64,000 bases of DNA, taken from contig CM059975.1 of NCBI GenBank assembly GCA_030490835.1, positions 3,623,579-3,687,578 on the forward strand, in the 5' to 3' direction. A program made the position numbers and the translations under genes. Positions within the stretch are counted from its first letter, which is position 1; the number at the start of each line of letters is the position of its first letter. The notes under the pieces are model-generated. The model was not told where the DNA came from. It saw only the letters and a list, made by a program, of their open reading frames with translations, and searched no databases. Source of the DNA: Annona cherimola. Taxonomy: Eukaryota; Streptophyta; Magnoliopsida; Magnoliales; Annonaceae. Below, piece after piece: positions 11,509 to 22,551 of the stretch.

Positions 11509-13410
11509 GATCAAATTATCTAATTTTGATAAAAGGTTTTCTGAGATTAAAAGTTTATGAAATATTAGAAGATAATAAAGTCTATGTATGCTAAGATAAA
11601 AAGTGGCTGCATCTTTTCACATGCCACGCAGGAAGTATTCTATGGAGTAGATGTGAAAAAAGTTTAAGTATATACAATCTTGCTTATTGAGTTATTTGAA
11701 CTCATGTATGTGTTTTATTATCCCACAAATAATGGGATTTTAAGAAACAAAGGAAAATCAGCTCTTGGATGAATATGTACTCTAATAAATACTATATTTG
11801 TATTTTTGTTTTTGAAAATAGGTGATGTAATGAAATTCTCAATTATAAAATTGCAACTACGCTCTCTTTTATATAATCAGTTGAAATAATGATCAAATTA
11901 TCTAATTTTGATAAAAGGTTTTCTGAGATTAAAAGTTTATGAAATATTAGAAGATAATAAAGTCTATGTATGCTAAGATAAAAAGTGGCTGCATCTTTTC
12001 ACATGCCACGCAGGAAGTATTCTATGGAGTAGATGTGAAAAAAGTTAAGTATATACTGTCTTGCTTATTGAGTTATTTATCATGTATGTGTTTTATTATC
12101 CCACAAATAATGGGATTTTAAGAAACAAAGGAAAATCAGCTCTTGGATGAATATGTACTCTAATAAATACTATATTTGTATTTTTGTTTTTGCAAATAGG
12201 TGATGTAATGAAATTCTCAATTATAAAATTGCAACTACGCTCTCTTTTATATAATCAGTTGAAATAATGATCAAATTATCTAATTTTGATAAAAGGTTTT
12301 CTGAGATTAAAAGTTTATGAAATATTAGAAGATAATAAAGTCTATGTATGCTAAGATAAAAAGTGGCTGCATCTTTTCACATGCCACGCAGGAAGTATTC
12401 TATGGAGTAGATGTGAAAAAAGTTTAAGTATATACAATCTTGCTTATTGAGTTATTTGAACTCATGTATGTGTTTTATTATCCCACAAATAATGGGATTT
12501 TAAGAAACAAAGGAAAATCAGCTCTTGGATGAATATGTACTCTAATAAATACTATATTTGTATTTTTGTTTTTGAAAATAGGTGATGTAATGAAATTCTC
12601 AATTATAAAATTGCAACTACGCTCTCTTTTATATAATCAGTTGAAATAATGATCAAATTATCTAATTTTGATAAAAGGTTTTCTGAGATTAAAAGTTTAT
12701 GAAATATTAGAAGATAATAAAGTCTATGTATGCTAAGATAAAAAGTGGCTGCATCTTTTCACATGCCACGCAGGAAGTATTCTATGGAGTAGATGTGAAA
12801 AAAGTTAAGTATATACTGTCTTGCTTATTGAGTTATTTATCATGTATGTGTTTTATTATCCCACAAATAATGGGATTTTAAGAAACAAAGGAAAATCAGC
12901 TCTTGGATGAATATGTACTCTAATAAATACTATATTTGTATTTTTGTTTTTGCAAATAGGTGATGTAATGAAATTCTCAATTATAAAATTGCAACTACGC
13001 TCTCTTTTATATAATCAGTTGAAATAATGATCAAATTATCTAATTTTGATAAAAGGTTTTCTGAGATTAAAAGTTTATGAAATATTAGAAGATAATAAAG
13101 TCTATGTATGCTAAGATAAAAAGTGGCTGCATCTTTTCACATGCCACGCAGGAAGTATTCTATGGAGTAGATGTGAAAAAAGTTTAAGTATATACAATCT
13201 TGCTTATTGAGTTATTTGAACTCATGTATGTGTTTTATTATCCCACAAATAATGGGATTTTAAGAAACAAAGGAAAATCAGCTCTTGGAAGAATATGTAC
13301 TCTAATAAATACTATATTTGTATTTTTGTTTTTGCAAATAGGTGATGTAATGAAATTCTCAATTATAAAATTGCAACTACGCTCTCTTTTATATATTCGG
13401 TTGAAGAAAT
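11509..13410. repeat. Five-unit satellite-like array with alternating 382/378-bp units
   Basis: Units begin with GATCAAATTATC at 11509, 11891, 12269, 12651 and 13029, giving spacings of 382, 378, 382 and 378. Units 1, 3 and 5 (type A) read AAAGTTTAAGTATATACAAT and GTTATTTGAACTC. Units 2 and 4 (type B) read AAAGTTAAGTATATACTGTC and GTTATTTATCATG. The dimer (760 bp) is therefore the higher-order unit, repeated twice plus a final A. Unit 5 carries the B-type word TTTTGCAAATAGG at its 3' end and the array then diverges. No coding function is apparent. Confidence 0.95.
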
Positions 13411-14049
13411 GTCTCTGTCTTTTGCATGATTAATCTTGGATAAATGACATTTAAACTATATTATTCGGATTTGACTCGATTAAACGGGTTGGAGTGGATT
13501 GTCACATTTAAAATTTAAATTTTATTACTGCATTTTATTTATAATTCAAATTTATCAATTTATTATATTATCCTCAGTTATTTATTTTAAGAGACAATTC
13601 AAAAAACAAATTAAAACTAAATAATACTCATACAGGGCATTTAAAATAGCACTTTTTTTTATCCTTAACGAGTTTCTAGGAGTTTTTTTTTTTTTTTGGC
13701 TTTTTTCTTTTTTGAAAAAAAGCTTTCTGCAAGTTACATAATGATGCGCACGATATACGGTATACTATCTGCTGCCTCGTTTGAATATACAAGTCGTATG
13801 AAAAATTAAAAATCTCACGCTAATTTTATTGCCGCGTGACAGACTACCCGGAGATGCATGCTCAAAAGCCTGGATGACTGGATTTGCAAAAGGGTCTTGC
13901 CCGGAAGCAGCGAATACATATATATGAATTAAACAGGAACAATCTGCAGCCTTATATGGCTGACGCCAGATATTTACATGCATGTCTACGGATCGATCGA
14001 ACCATAGAAATGGGAAAGGAAAACAAGTATTCCAGTCTATCGTTGTAAA
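13411..14049. other. Non-coding 3' flank of the MGNCC gene
   Basis: AT-rich, with a T run at about 13680-13700. It presumably includes the 3' UTR of the gene to its right, which is on the minus strand. No other feature recognised. Confidence 0.5.
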
Positions 14050-14421
14050 TCAATGACTAACTTCCTGAATAGTTTTGAGAGTTGGTTGCCATGGCCTTTG
14101 TCTGATCACATGGTAGGTGCCGCTACTACTCTCTTGAATCAGCTGAATCAATACTTGCTCGACAGACATATTCCCTTGGGTGTCACGATATTTGTTTACC
14201 AACTCCTCTAATTGCTTCTTTGTTATCCTTATCTTCACTTGTGTGGAGCTTTTTGCCTCCTTCTCCTCCCCTTCTTCCACCACCTTTTCCTTTCCAACTG
14301 CTGCTGTTGCTGCCTCGTAGTGGATCGTCGGAGGATCACGTTCCTCCAAGATCACAGGGGAGCTGCGTGTACCCATTGGAGCTGATGAAGATGAAGATCG
14401 GCTTCCACAGCAATTCCCCAT
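14050..14421 (-). CDS. Small MGNCC protein of an unnamed plant family (paralogue 1)
   Basis: Intronless, 123 aa, minus strand. It starts MGNCCGSR: Gly2 followed by cysteines is the pattern for N-myristoylation plus palmitoylation, so membrane attachment is likely (inferred). Residues 16-60 are a low-complexity acidic and Ser-rich stretch. The conserved core at about 61-97 (QVKIRITKKQLEELVNK, then MSVEQVLIQLI) looks like two short helices. Near the C-terminus is RPWQPTLKTIQEV. The same layout (MGNC, KIxIxKKQLxEL, EQxLxQLI, RPWxPxLxxI) occurs in the gene at 24743-25096 and in small Arabidopsis proteins I recall as At3g10120/At5g03890-like. Their biochemical role is not known to me. The ATG is fixed by the conserved MGNC and sits directly after a GA-repeat leader. 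Confidence 0.88.
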   Translation of the reverse strand: MGNCCGSRSSSSSAPMGTRSSPVILEERDPPTIHYEAATAAVGKEKVVEEGEEKEAKSSTQVKIRITKKQLEELVNKYRDTQGNMSVEQVLIQLIQESSSGTYHVIRQRPWQPTLKTIQEVSH

Positions 14422-14518
14422 TCTCTCTCTCTCTCTCTCCTGAGATCGAGCTTCGGCTTTCTAGTTTCTACCTAAGATTTTTCTCTTGTTGAACCGTGTA
14501 TTGTCTGCTGAGTGCTCA

Positions 14519-14526
14519 CATAAATA
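14519..14526 (-). promoter_or_regulatory. TATA-like box of the MGNCC gene
   Basis: Minus strand TATTTATG lies about 98 bp upstream of the ATG, which would put transcription start near 14490 and a leader of roughly 70 nt ending in GAGAGAGA. It is a weak match to TATAWAW, so its role is inferred from position. Confidence 0.35.
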
Positions 14527-15841
14527 CTGCGTACAGACGTGGCGTTATGTTATAGAAAACTTGAAAATAATCCACCTGCAGGATTGCCAACTGGCCAGGT
14601 TGCATTAGAAAATGATGGGGGATATGCCGCAATTCGTCCCCATATGCCCACGTGGGTTCCATGAGGAAAATGACGGAGCTGATGTTTTGGACGTTGAAAA
14701 TCAAATCCATACAACCCACGACCACCGACGAACGGATGTATGATCAACTGAACCTGACGCTGGCTGCCTTCGTTGATTCAAATTTCAAACGTTGGGATTT
14801 GGGAAGTCATGCCATGCATAATAATGAATTATTGCGAGATCGACAAGCCATTTCGTGAAATTTTTTCTACACATGTATAGATGTGTGATCATGATATAAA
14901 AAATCAGGTGGGTGCATTTAAACGTCCGATTGATATCATCATTATTACGTAGCCAAGAGTATTTAACAAATTAGTTTTGCTAATATCGGAAGCTACAACA
15001 AGTTTAATTTTTCCGCAACCAGAGTTTAATTTCATTGCAAAAGGTGCTTAATTTCTTGTTTTGGCTCTAATGGCAAAAAATTATTTTTTATGGATGTGTT
15101 TGATATTTGATAAAACTTTTGTAAAAGAAGATCTTAGAATCAAATATTTTCAAGTAAGAGAACTGATGATAATAAGCGATATGATATATAAAGGTAACAA
15201 TCAAGAGTGAATAGAATAAATTTAAAATAAATAGAATAATTATAAAATTGCTAAATTAGAGGCATATTATTTTCATTAGGGGCGCATTAATGGGTGTTAA
15301 AAATTTTATTGAAATAATGAAAATGCTCTGTCACAAATAAACTACTACCAATATTGTAAAAATTAAAGCAAAAGTGTTATTAAATAACAAAATGCACAAA
15401 AATAGAAAAATAAGAAAAATAGTTTTAAATTTTAGAACTTTTTAAAGAATATTTCTAACATTAAATAGATTAATTTCGTGTAGAATAGATTTTGAAATAT
15501 TCTATGATAAATAATTTTTTAAAATTAATTTTTCAATGTTATAATAGAAAATATCCACGATGGCATTTTTGTTATTTTAATACAATTTCTAACACCCGTT
15601 GACTTGCCCAACAAAAAAGTTACGCTTCCATTTTTAGCAAAATTACACAAATATTCTTGCAATTTCATCAAAAGTTATGATACATTTTCAAAATCACTTG
15701 GAGTGTAGGTGTGTGTGTGTGTATATATATATATATATGCAAAATCCTTAATTTTATATTTTGTTGTAGGTTGGTATTATTATTATTATTATTATTATAA
15801 TAGTGTGTTGCACTTTGGGGCTCTTTGTAAGAACTAAATTT
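14527..15841. other. Non-coding, with simple repeats and a decayed MITE
   Basis: Upstream flank of the MGNCC gene. 15100-15240 resembles the first half of the TGTGTTTGG MITE family (GTGTTTGATATTTGATAAAAC). Simple repeats are (GT)n(AT)n at about 15711-15738 and (ATT)n at about 15777-15799. No gene recognised. Confidence 0.55.
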
Positions 15842-16083
15842 TCATCATCATCATCATCATCATAAGCCATTTTCTACCTAGGTGGGGTTAGCTGCATGGA
15901 TTCTGTTGCGCCATTCTTGGCGATTTAAGACTAAATTTTATGTAATTTGTAATATTTTTAAATCTTATTTAATTACTTCTATCCATTTTTTTGTCTTTCT
16001 CTCATTCTTCTACCACATTTTACTTAGATAGACTCTGTTCTTCTAATCGGTGCTACTTCAGGCCTCCTTTTAACATGACCAAA

Positions 16084-16272
16084 TCATCTTAATCTATTTT
16101 CTCTCATTTTATCACAAATTGGTCTCACTTTTAAGTTTTCTCGAACTATTTCATTCTTAATTTTATCTTTTCTTATTTTACCACTCATCCACTTTAACAT
16201 TCTCGTTTCTGCTACGCTTATTTTTTGAATATGTTGTTCTTTAACTGACCAATATTCTGCCCCATAAAGCAT
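16084..16272 (-). pseudogene. RTE LINE C-terminal region
   Basis: The fragment reads MLYGAEYWSVKEQHIQKI, then SVAETRMLKWMSGKIRKDKI, and ends RPICDKMRENRLR. This is the conserved region after the reverse transcriptase in plant RTE proteins (usual form AMLYGxECWxxKxQH, RMLRWMCGxTRxDxIRN). A stop and frameshift separate it from the reverse transcriptase upstream. Confidence 0.8.
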
Positions 16273-16434
16273 AGCAGATCTAATCGGAGTCTTATAAAAA
16301 AAAATTTAATTTGATTGGAACTCGACGGTCACATAAAATTTCTGACGCACTTCTCCATTTCTTCCATCCTGCTTGAATCTATGTATTATATCTTTCTTAA
16401 TTTTCCCGTTCTCTTAAACTAGTGATCATAGGTA

Positions 16435-17001
16435 TCAAAAGTGATTAGTTCTTGTTACTACTTGATCTAAAATCTTAATTGATTCCTCATCCGGGTTCTC
16501 ACTATTATTAAAATTGCATTTCAAATATTCAGTTTTTGTGCGACTAATTCTAAAACCATTAGATTCTAAAGCATCTGCACACGTATTCAATTTTAAATTT
16601 AGTCCTTCTTTAGTTTCATCTATTAGAACAATGTCATTTACAAATAACATACACCAAAGTACTTCTTCTTGGAGATATCTAGTAATTTCATCTATTACTA
16701 AGGTAAAAAGGTAAGTAATCAAGGCTGAGCCTTGATGTAGACCTATTTTAACTGGAAAGATATTAGTATATCCATTAATAGTCTTCACATTCGTAACAGC
16801 CCCCTCGTGCATATCTTTAATAATATCAATGTATCTGTTATTAATTTTTTTCATCACTTGCCATATTAATTTTCTTGGTACTCGATCATATGTTTTTTCC
16901 AAATCAATAAAAATCATGTATAAGTTCTTTTTCTTCTCCCTATACTTTTCAAATAGTTGTCTAAGAAAGAAAATAACTTCGGTGGTTGATCTTTCCGGCA
17001 T
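16435..17001 (-). pseudogene. RTE LINE reverse transcriptase fragment
   Basis: A 188-aa open stretch starting near PERSTTEVIFFLRQL. Recognisable blocks are FIDLEKTYDRVPR (first catalytic Asp region), GLHQGSALITYLFTLVIDE, and CMLFVNDIVLIDET where the catalytic F/YxDD box should be. The box reads FVND: the first of the paired aspartates is Asn, so this copy would be inactive even if its frame were intact. The frame ends at TNHF followed by stops. Confidence 0.9.
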
Positions 17002-17956
17002 AAAACGAAATTAATTTTCAAATACATTAGTTTCCCGTCTTAGTCCATGTTCAATTACTCTTTCCAATAATTTCATAGTATAACTCATTAATTTTATTCT
17101 ACAATAATTTACATAATTTTGAATATCTCCCTTATTTTTATAGATTGAAATTATAATATTTTTCCTTCATTCACTTGGCATTAACTTTATTTTTATGATC
17201 TTATTAAAAAATTTATTAACCATGTTGCACCTACATCTCTCATGCACTTCCATAACTCAATTGGTATATTATCTGGGCCTAAAGCTTTTCCTGTTTTTAT
17301 TTTCCTTAGAGTTTCCTTTACTTCAGATATTCAAAATTTTGAAAAATAACTGATATTCCTATTTTCTTCTCCATTTAAACTAACATCTAATGTTAAATGT
17401 TTGTGTGGGGTATCATTTAGTAAACTATAAAAATAAATTTTTCATCTTTCTTTAATATCATCATCTTTGACTAGAACTCTTTGGTACTCACTTTTAATAC
17501 ATCTAACATGTGTTAGATCTTTGCCTTTATTTTCTCTTAATTTAGCCAACTTAAAAATATCTTTTTCACCTTGTCTAGTTCCTAATCCGTTATATAAGTT
17601 GTCATAAGTTTTGTGTTTAGCATCGCTAATAATCTTTTTGGTAGCTTTTTTTGATAGTTTGTATTATTGTAAGTTTGTATCATTTTTATTTTTCTGTCAT
17701 ATTTTAAACTTTTTTTGTTTAGCATTTATAGCTTTTTAAACATCCTCATTCCACAACTAAGTTTTCCTATGTGAGGATCTATGATTTTTATATATACCTA
17801 CAATACTTTGTCTTACTTCTTTTATGTTAGCTGTCATTTTATCCCTCATTGATTTTACTATATTTTCTTGTGTGTCTCATTTTCCTTCTTCTCTCATTCT
17901 TTTACTAAAAAATTTCATGTTGTTTCCCTTTAAATTTCACCATTTAATTTTTGAAA

Positions 17957-18838
17957 TTATATTGTCTTTAGTTTTTGTTGACTTTTTTGTGTATATACAT
18001 CCATCACTAATAATCTATGTTGTATAGTTAAGCTCTCACCTGGGATAATACTACAATTAATATAAAGGGATCTATCCAATTTTTTTATAAGGAAGAAATC
18101 TATTTGGCTAGAATTGGTCCCACTCTTGAAAGTTATCAAGTGTTCATCTCATTTTTGAAATAAGGTATTTGCTATAACCAAATCATATACTATAGTAAAG
18201 TCTAAAATGACATTATCCATTTCATTCCTTATTCCAAAGCCAAAACATCTATGACTTCTCTCATATCCTATATTCTCCTTTCTTACATGTTTATTTAAAT
18301 CTCTACCTATCACAACCTTTTTCTGGTTAAGTATTCTTTGCATAACATTATCTAAGTCATCCCAAAATTATTTCTTAATTCTATCATTTAATTCTACTTG
18401 TGGTACATAAGCACTAATCACATTTATGATCTCTACACCTAATATAAGTTTTATTTGAATAATTTTATCATTTACTCTATTGACATCTACAACTTTATTT
18501 ATGAATTTGTTATCTACTATTATCCCTACACCATTTTTATTACCATCCTTTCTTATATACCATAATTTGAATCCATTAATCTCTTTAGCCTTCTCTCCTT
18601 TCTACTTAATCTCTTGAAGGCATGCTATATTAATTCTTCTCTTTCTCATAACATCTACTACTTTCATATTTTTCCCTGAAAGAGTCCCAACATTCCATGA
18701 GGCAAAACAGACCTTGTATTTTGGTACCATCTTCTTTCCTAAATCACATCCATAAAGGCATGGAAACCTTTGCGACTTCTCACCACAACCAGACGTTGTT
18801 GTGACGCGTCGCTTTCGGGGAGACGCCCTAGCAACCAT
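17957..18838 (-). pseudogene. RTE LINE N-terminal and endonuclease region, frameshifted
   Basis: Three consecutive open pieces. 18602-18838 starts MVARASPRKRR and contains the endonuclease opening motif FASWNVGTLSGK and ACLQEIK. 18149-18343 contains VVIGRDLNKHVRKENIGYE and LDFTIVYDLVIANT. 17957-18139 contains FKSGTNSSQIDFF and a QHRLLVMD end, where the last catalytic His-Asp region lies. Together they outline an apurinic-type endonuclease that nicks target DNA (known for the class). The piece boundaries are frameshifts or stops. Confidence 0.85.
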
Positions 18839-18965
18839 TACCCATTTCTCACTACATCCGGGCTACAATGTAGCGCATCGCTTCTGGGGAAATGCTTTAG
18901 CAACCCTTGTTTATTTCTCGCTACAGCCGGGCTCCACTGCAGCGCGTCACTTATAGGGGACGCTG
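18770..18965 (-). repeat. Three GC-rich units of about 63-65 bp at the LINE 5' end
   Basis: On the plus strand each unit runs TTCTC(A/G)C(T/C)ACA-CC-GGCT, GCGYRTCRCTT and GGGGA-ACGC. The last one overlaps the start of the LINE ORF. On the minus strand the in-frame unit encodes VARASPRKRR..TSGCGEK, and the preceding unit encodes a similar peptide (VAKAFPQKRC) before a stop. Confidence 0.7.
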
Positions 18966-19085
18966 TAATATTAACAACTTTTAGTGTATTTTCAGAATCC
19001 ATAAGAGATGCAGCGGTGATTTTTCATAGCACCAGCTGCCAGCTTGACATGCCAACCCTCACTTTTTTTTCGGACTTGGGACCAT

Positions 19086-20637
19086 TAGTAAGATAAAAAC
19101 TCTTACCGGCAAAAATAAGAAATAAAATTTGTAATAGAAAATATTAGCGAAAAACTTGGTTGGTCACCAATAATTCTTGTAGGCAATCAAATAATTGTCG
19201 CTAAAGAGGAAAAAAAAAAATCTTGCAGCGCGTGATTCTTGTAGGCAATAAAAAAAATTCTTGCAATCATTAATTATATTCTTTGTGAAGTATGAACGTA
19301 CATGCTTGCAGGCAGCTGAGCTGAGGTGTAAGTGGTGAAATGCGTGTAGTACTGTAGCATTGGTATCGTGCGGCAGCTGAGCTGAGGCGTAATTCTTCTA
19401 TAAGCGCTTCAAGCTATGGTAGGTTGGGAGGCTTTTTCTAGAAACTATTCGCAATTAATAAATAAAACAGCCGATCACTTTTTGGCCGGTCGTTTGTGGT
19501 TATTAAATTAGTGTATGCATCGTGCATCAGCCGTTAATCACTTATCCCCTCGTTTTCTCCATGGATACAACTTCTGGTCATTTTACACGAAGAAAAGCTA
19601 TATTCAAGACTGAAAAGCGACCGACTTCGGAAAAAAAAAAAAAAAAAAAGACAAGTTTATCAGCCAGGAATTTTTCAAAATGTCATTAGGTACCGTAAAA
19701 TTCATTAGTTTTAAAAATCAATTAAATTAATTCAGTCTATATGGCATGATGCAATTCCTGACAGCAATGAAAAACTATATATTACAGCTGCAATGATTTA
19801 CTGGCAACAATGTAACCACCTTTTACAAAATTAATCATATTTAACATGCGATAAATTCTAATTTTGTGTAGGTATCACTTTTCTAAAAATTCTAGGTAGA
19901 TGGGTGAGATCATTTTATTGGATATTTCTAATAGCAATTATAGCCCCTTTGAATGTAGAAAATCTTCGGCGTAGAATTCTGTTCAATTTGCAGCTGGGAT
20001 GCGTGATTGAATCAAAGATGGGGCCAATCACGCTATTTTAAAGTCATGGATAGTGTGTCACATACAACGTTTTAATCCATGCCCAGGAAATATATATCTG
20101 AGAACTCTAAGAATTTTTAACTTTGAATATGTATATTCGTTTTTCTTAATTAATCCCCCTTTCTCTGATGTTGACAAATGCTTCTAATCAGTGTCAGAAA
20201 GAGAATGTATGCATACATTAACTTTGAAAATGAGGAAGAGATTGATAGCTGGAGATAGCAAATCTTTCTATTGATGTCATATTGTTGCTGCCTCCACACG
20301 TAGGTAAGTTATTAATCGTCAAAGTCATTGAAACGTTTCCTCCTTTTGCTGCTGGTTTTGTTTCCATTGCCTGAAAGTTCACAATTGGACACACCCTACG
20401 TAAGATTTGGAACTCTTTTTATGATTTTTTTTTTCACAATAGATTTCTTTTTTTACAATTTATGCTCAATTTACTTTACAATTTTCATCTTATATTTTTC
20501 CTAAATTAATAGTGACTAATATACATTAACAGAAGAGATTTTTTTATGGCTTCTTTTTTACGATATATTTTTATATCATAATCTATGCTGTATTTATCTT
20601 TCGGTTTTCAACTTATATTTTTCTTTAACTGATAATG
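19086..20637. other. Non-coding
   Basis: No gene recognised. Contains an A run at about 19630-19650 and two copies of ATTCTTGTAGGCAAT near 19172 and 19228. The sequence around 20430-20640 shows weak internal repetition leading into the duplication at its right. Confidence 0.5.
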
Positions 20638-20787
20638 ACTAATATATAATACTAGGGAAGGGGATTAATACTCTTTCAATAAGGGAAATAGAGCTCTTTT
20701 AAAGGGATCAAAACTAATATATATTACTAGGGAAGGGGATCAATACTCTTTCAATAAGAGAAATAAAGCTCTTTTAAAGGGATCAAA
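20638..20787. repeat. 75-bp tandem duplication
   Basis: Two adjacent copies (20638-20712 and 20713-20787). Both read ACTAATATATA, TACTAGGGAAGGGGAT, AATACTCTTTCAATAAG and GCTCTTTTAAAGGGATCAAA, with a handful of mismatches. No coding content. Confidence 0.85.
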
Positions 20788-21741
20788 ACCCCGACCGCTT
20801 AGACATGAGGCCAGGAATTTATGAACTAGGCTATGCGCTGGCGGTGCAGTTTGGAACCTTACACGCAATTGAGCAATAAAAGGCTAAACTAGTTAATTAC
20901 ATTTCTTTCCCCTCTTGTATAACTGATTCAAGAAAATCATATCATGGAGTGCGCTGTGGATTTATGATATTATGACCTATTGGTGTAAAATTTAGAATGG
21001 GCATGTTGTATTAACCCAGCCCTCAATGTTCCGGTTGGGTTCATATTGGCAATTCGAATTATCTTTAAATAATAAATTCTATATTAGTTTATCAGTTTTA
21101 TAAAGAGATAATTCAATGTCGTCAAAATAACTTTATCATTGATATATATATTTGTAAATGTATGTAAAAATTAATTAATCTATTTGTGATAAAAATGTAT
21201 TTTAATTATCAATTTTTCATTTGTAGATTTGTGGACTCTTAGAAATCTTAACAAATCGTCTTTAAAACCTAATGGCTGGGTTAAGATTTATGTTTATACG
21301 AATATTGGAAAAACAATTTAGTTGACGTGTGAAGTGATTTCTTATTATGATTTTTTTTTATGAAATATTATGAATGTTTATATGGAATGTTTTGTATAAA
21401 ATTACAATGGTTAATTTTCATTTCCAGATTTATTTATTTATGATCATCAAAATCAAAGGTACAAAATTTTCTACAGATATACACATTAATTTATTTTTTA
21501 TATGGCTTAGATATTGAAAAAATTTTAAAAATAGAAAAAATAGTCATATGTTTTTTCCATGCATAAATCACTTCGTGCAAACATGCAAACCTCCAATGGT
21601 ATGAAGTGTGAACTGGGCTTTCCGTGTGTGAGGTGAGTTTGACGGCTGGCCGTCAGTTCTGGGCCATTGAAGTAAGAGTCCGAGGCTTACGTTGCAGCCG
21701 CTGCAATGAGCTGGACAAATGACCAAATTAATTCGCAGCCT
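20788..21741. other. Non-coding
   Basis: AT-rich to about 21550, then more balanced sequence to the tandem duplication at 21742. The minus-strand reading frame across 21568-21834 is mostly the duplicated sequence and has no known motif. Confidence 0.5.
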
Positions 21742-21854
21742 TTCCCGGTTTCGTACGATGGCATCCGAAGACCACGACAAATTATGAGGAGGGGCGTCCG
21801 TTCCCGGTTTCGTACGATGGCATCCGAAGACCACGACAAATTATGAGGAGGGAC
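21742..21854. repeat. 59-bp tandem duplication
   Basis: Copies start at 21742 and 21801 with TTCCCGGTTTCGTACGATGG and end near GAGGAGGGRCG. They are practically identical, so the event is recent relative to the surrounding decayed repeats. Confidence 0.9.
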
Positions 21855-22551
21855 GTTGTTGCCCTAATTTCATTTTCCTGCTACAGCCCTATTTTCATTT
21901 TCTTTCCGCTAAAAACACCCTCTCGTCTTTCCCCACGAGGTCGTCATCTACTAGAGTTTAGGCTTTAAGGTTATTTGTTATACAACCCATTAACAACCTA
22001 CCAACTCGTTTATTAAATGAGTTAATAAACGGATTAGGGTTGAGATATTTCAAATGGGTTAGGATTAGGATTAGGCTCCAACCCATCCAACCCAATCCAT
22101 TAACACCTCTAATTATGAGTACTAAGGAAAATAAAATTCAAATAGATTGATTAGTTATATAACTAATTGTGTATAAATAATTAAAAAGTAAGATAGTTAT
22201 GTACGAAAATGTAAAAAAAAATAATTAGAAAAAGATAGTTGTGAAGAGGTAAAAATTTTATATTAAACATTTTTAGATGTGAACAAATTCATCCTTAAAC
22301 TAAAACCCGTCCTTTTCATTTAAAAGCTTTTTTCTTTTATAATTATTTTATCAATCATTTTTTAATGTATTTCTATATAACTAGCTTATTTTTAAATCTT
22401 TTTTACAATTTTCATATACTTATCTAATTTATTTTAACTTTATTTTATTTACTCTTCACTGTTGCCCTTGCTATACTCATATCATTATACACAACTCTTT
22501 GCACAGCTACACGTTTGATCAGGAATTTTATTTCTCCCTAAGTGATTTATA
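21855..22551. other. Non-coding, with two facing decayed MITE fragments
   Basis: 22150-22265 matches the plus-orientation second half of the TGTGTTTGG MITE family (AAGTAAGATAGTT, AAAAATAATTAGAAAAAG). 22320-22500 matches the same family in minus orientation (ATCATTTTTTAATG, TATTTTAACTTTATT). No gene recognised. Confidence 0.5.

Larger units (their letters stand above)
15842..19085 (-). mobile_element. RTE-type LINE, near full length, inactivated
   Basis: A minus-strand non-LTR retrotransposon of about 3.2 kb, the usual RTE length. The 3' end is a (TCA)n run on the plus strand (15842-15863), the trinucleotide tail typical of the group. Going 5' to 3' there is a GC-rich minisatellite (about 18770-18965), then an endonuclease domain, a reverse transcriptase and a C-terminal region. 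Numerous stops and frameshifts break the single ORF. The exact 5' edge (about 19085) and target-site duplication could not be fixed. Confidence 0.85.

Noticed and set aside
11509..13410. Array of repeats as a possible CRISPR
   Set aside because: Units are ~380 bp and directly adjacent with no unique spacers; this is a satellite-like array in plant nuclear DNA.
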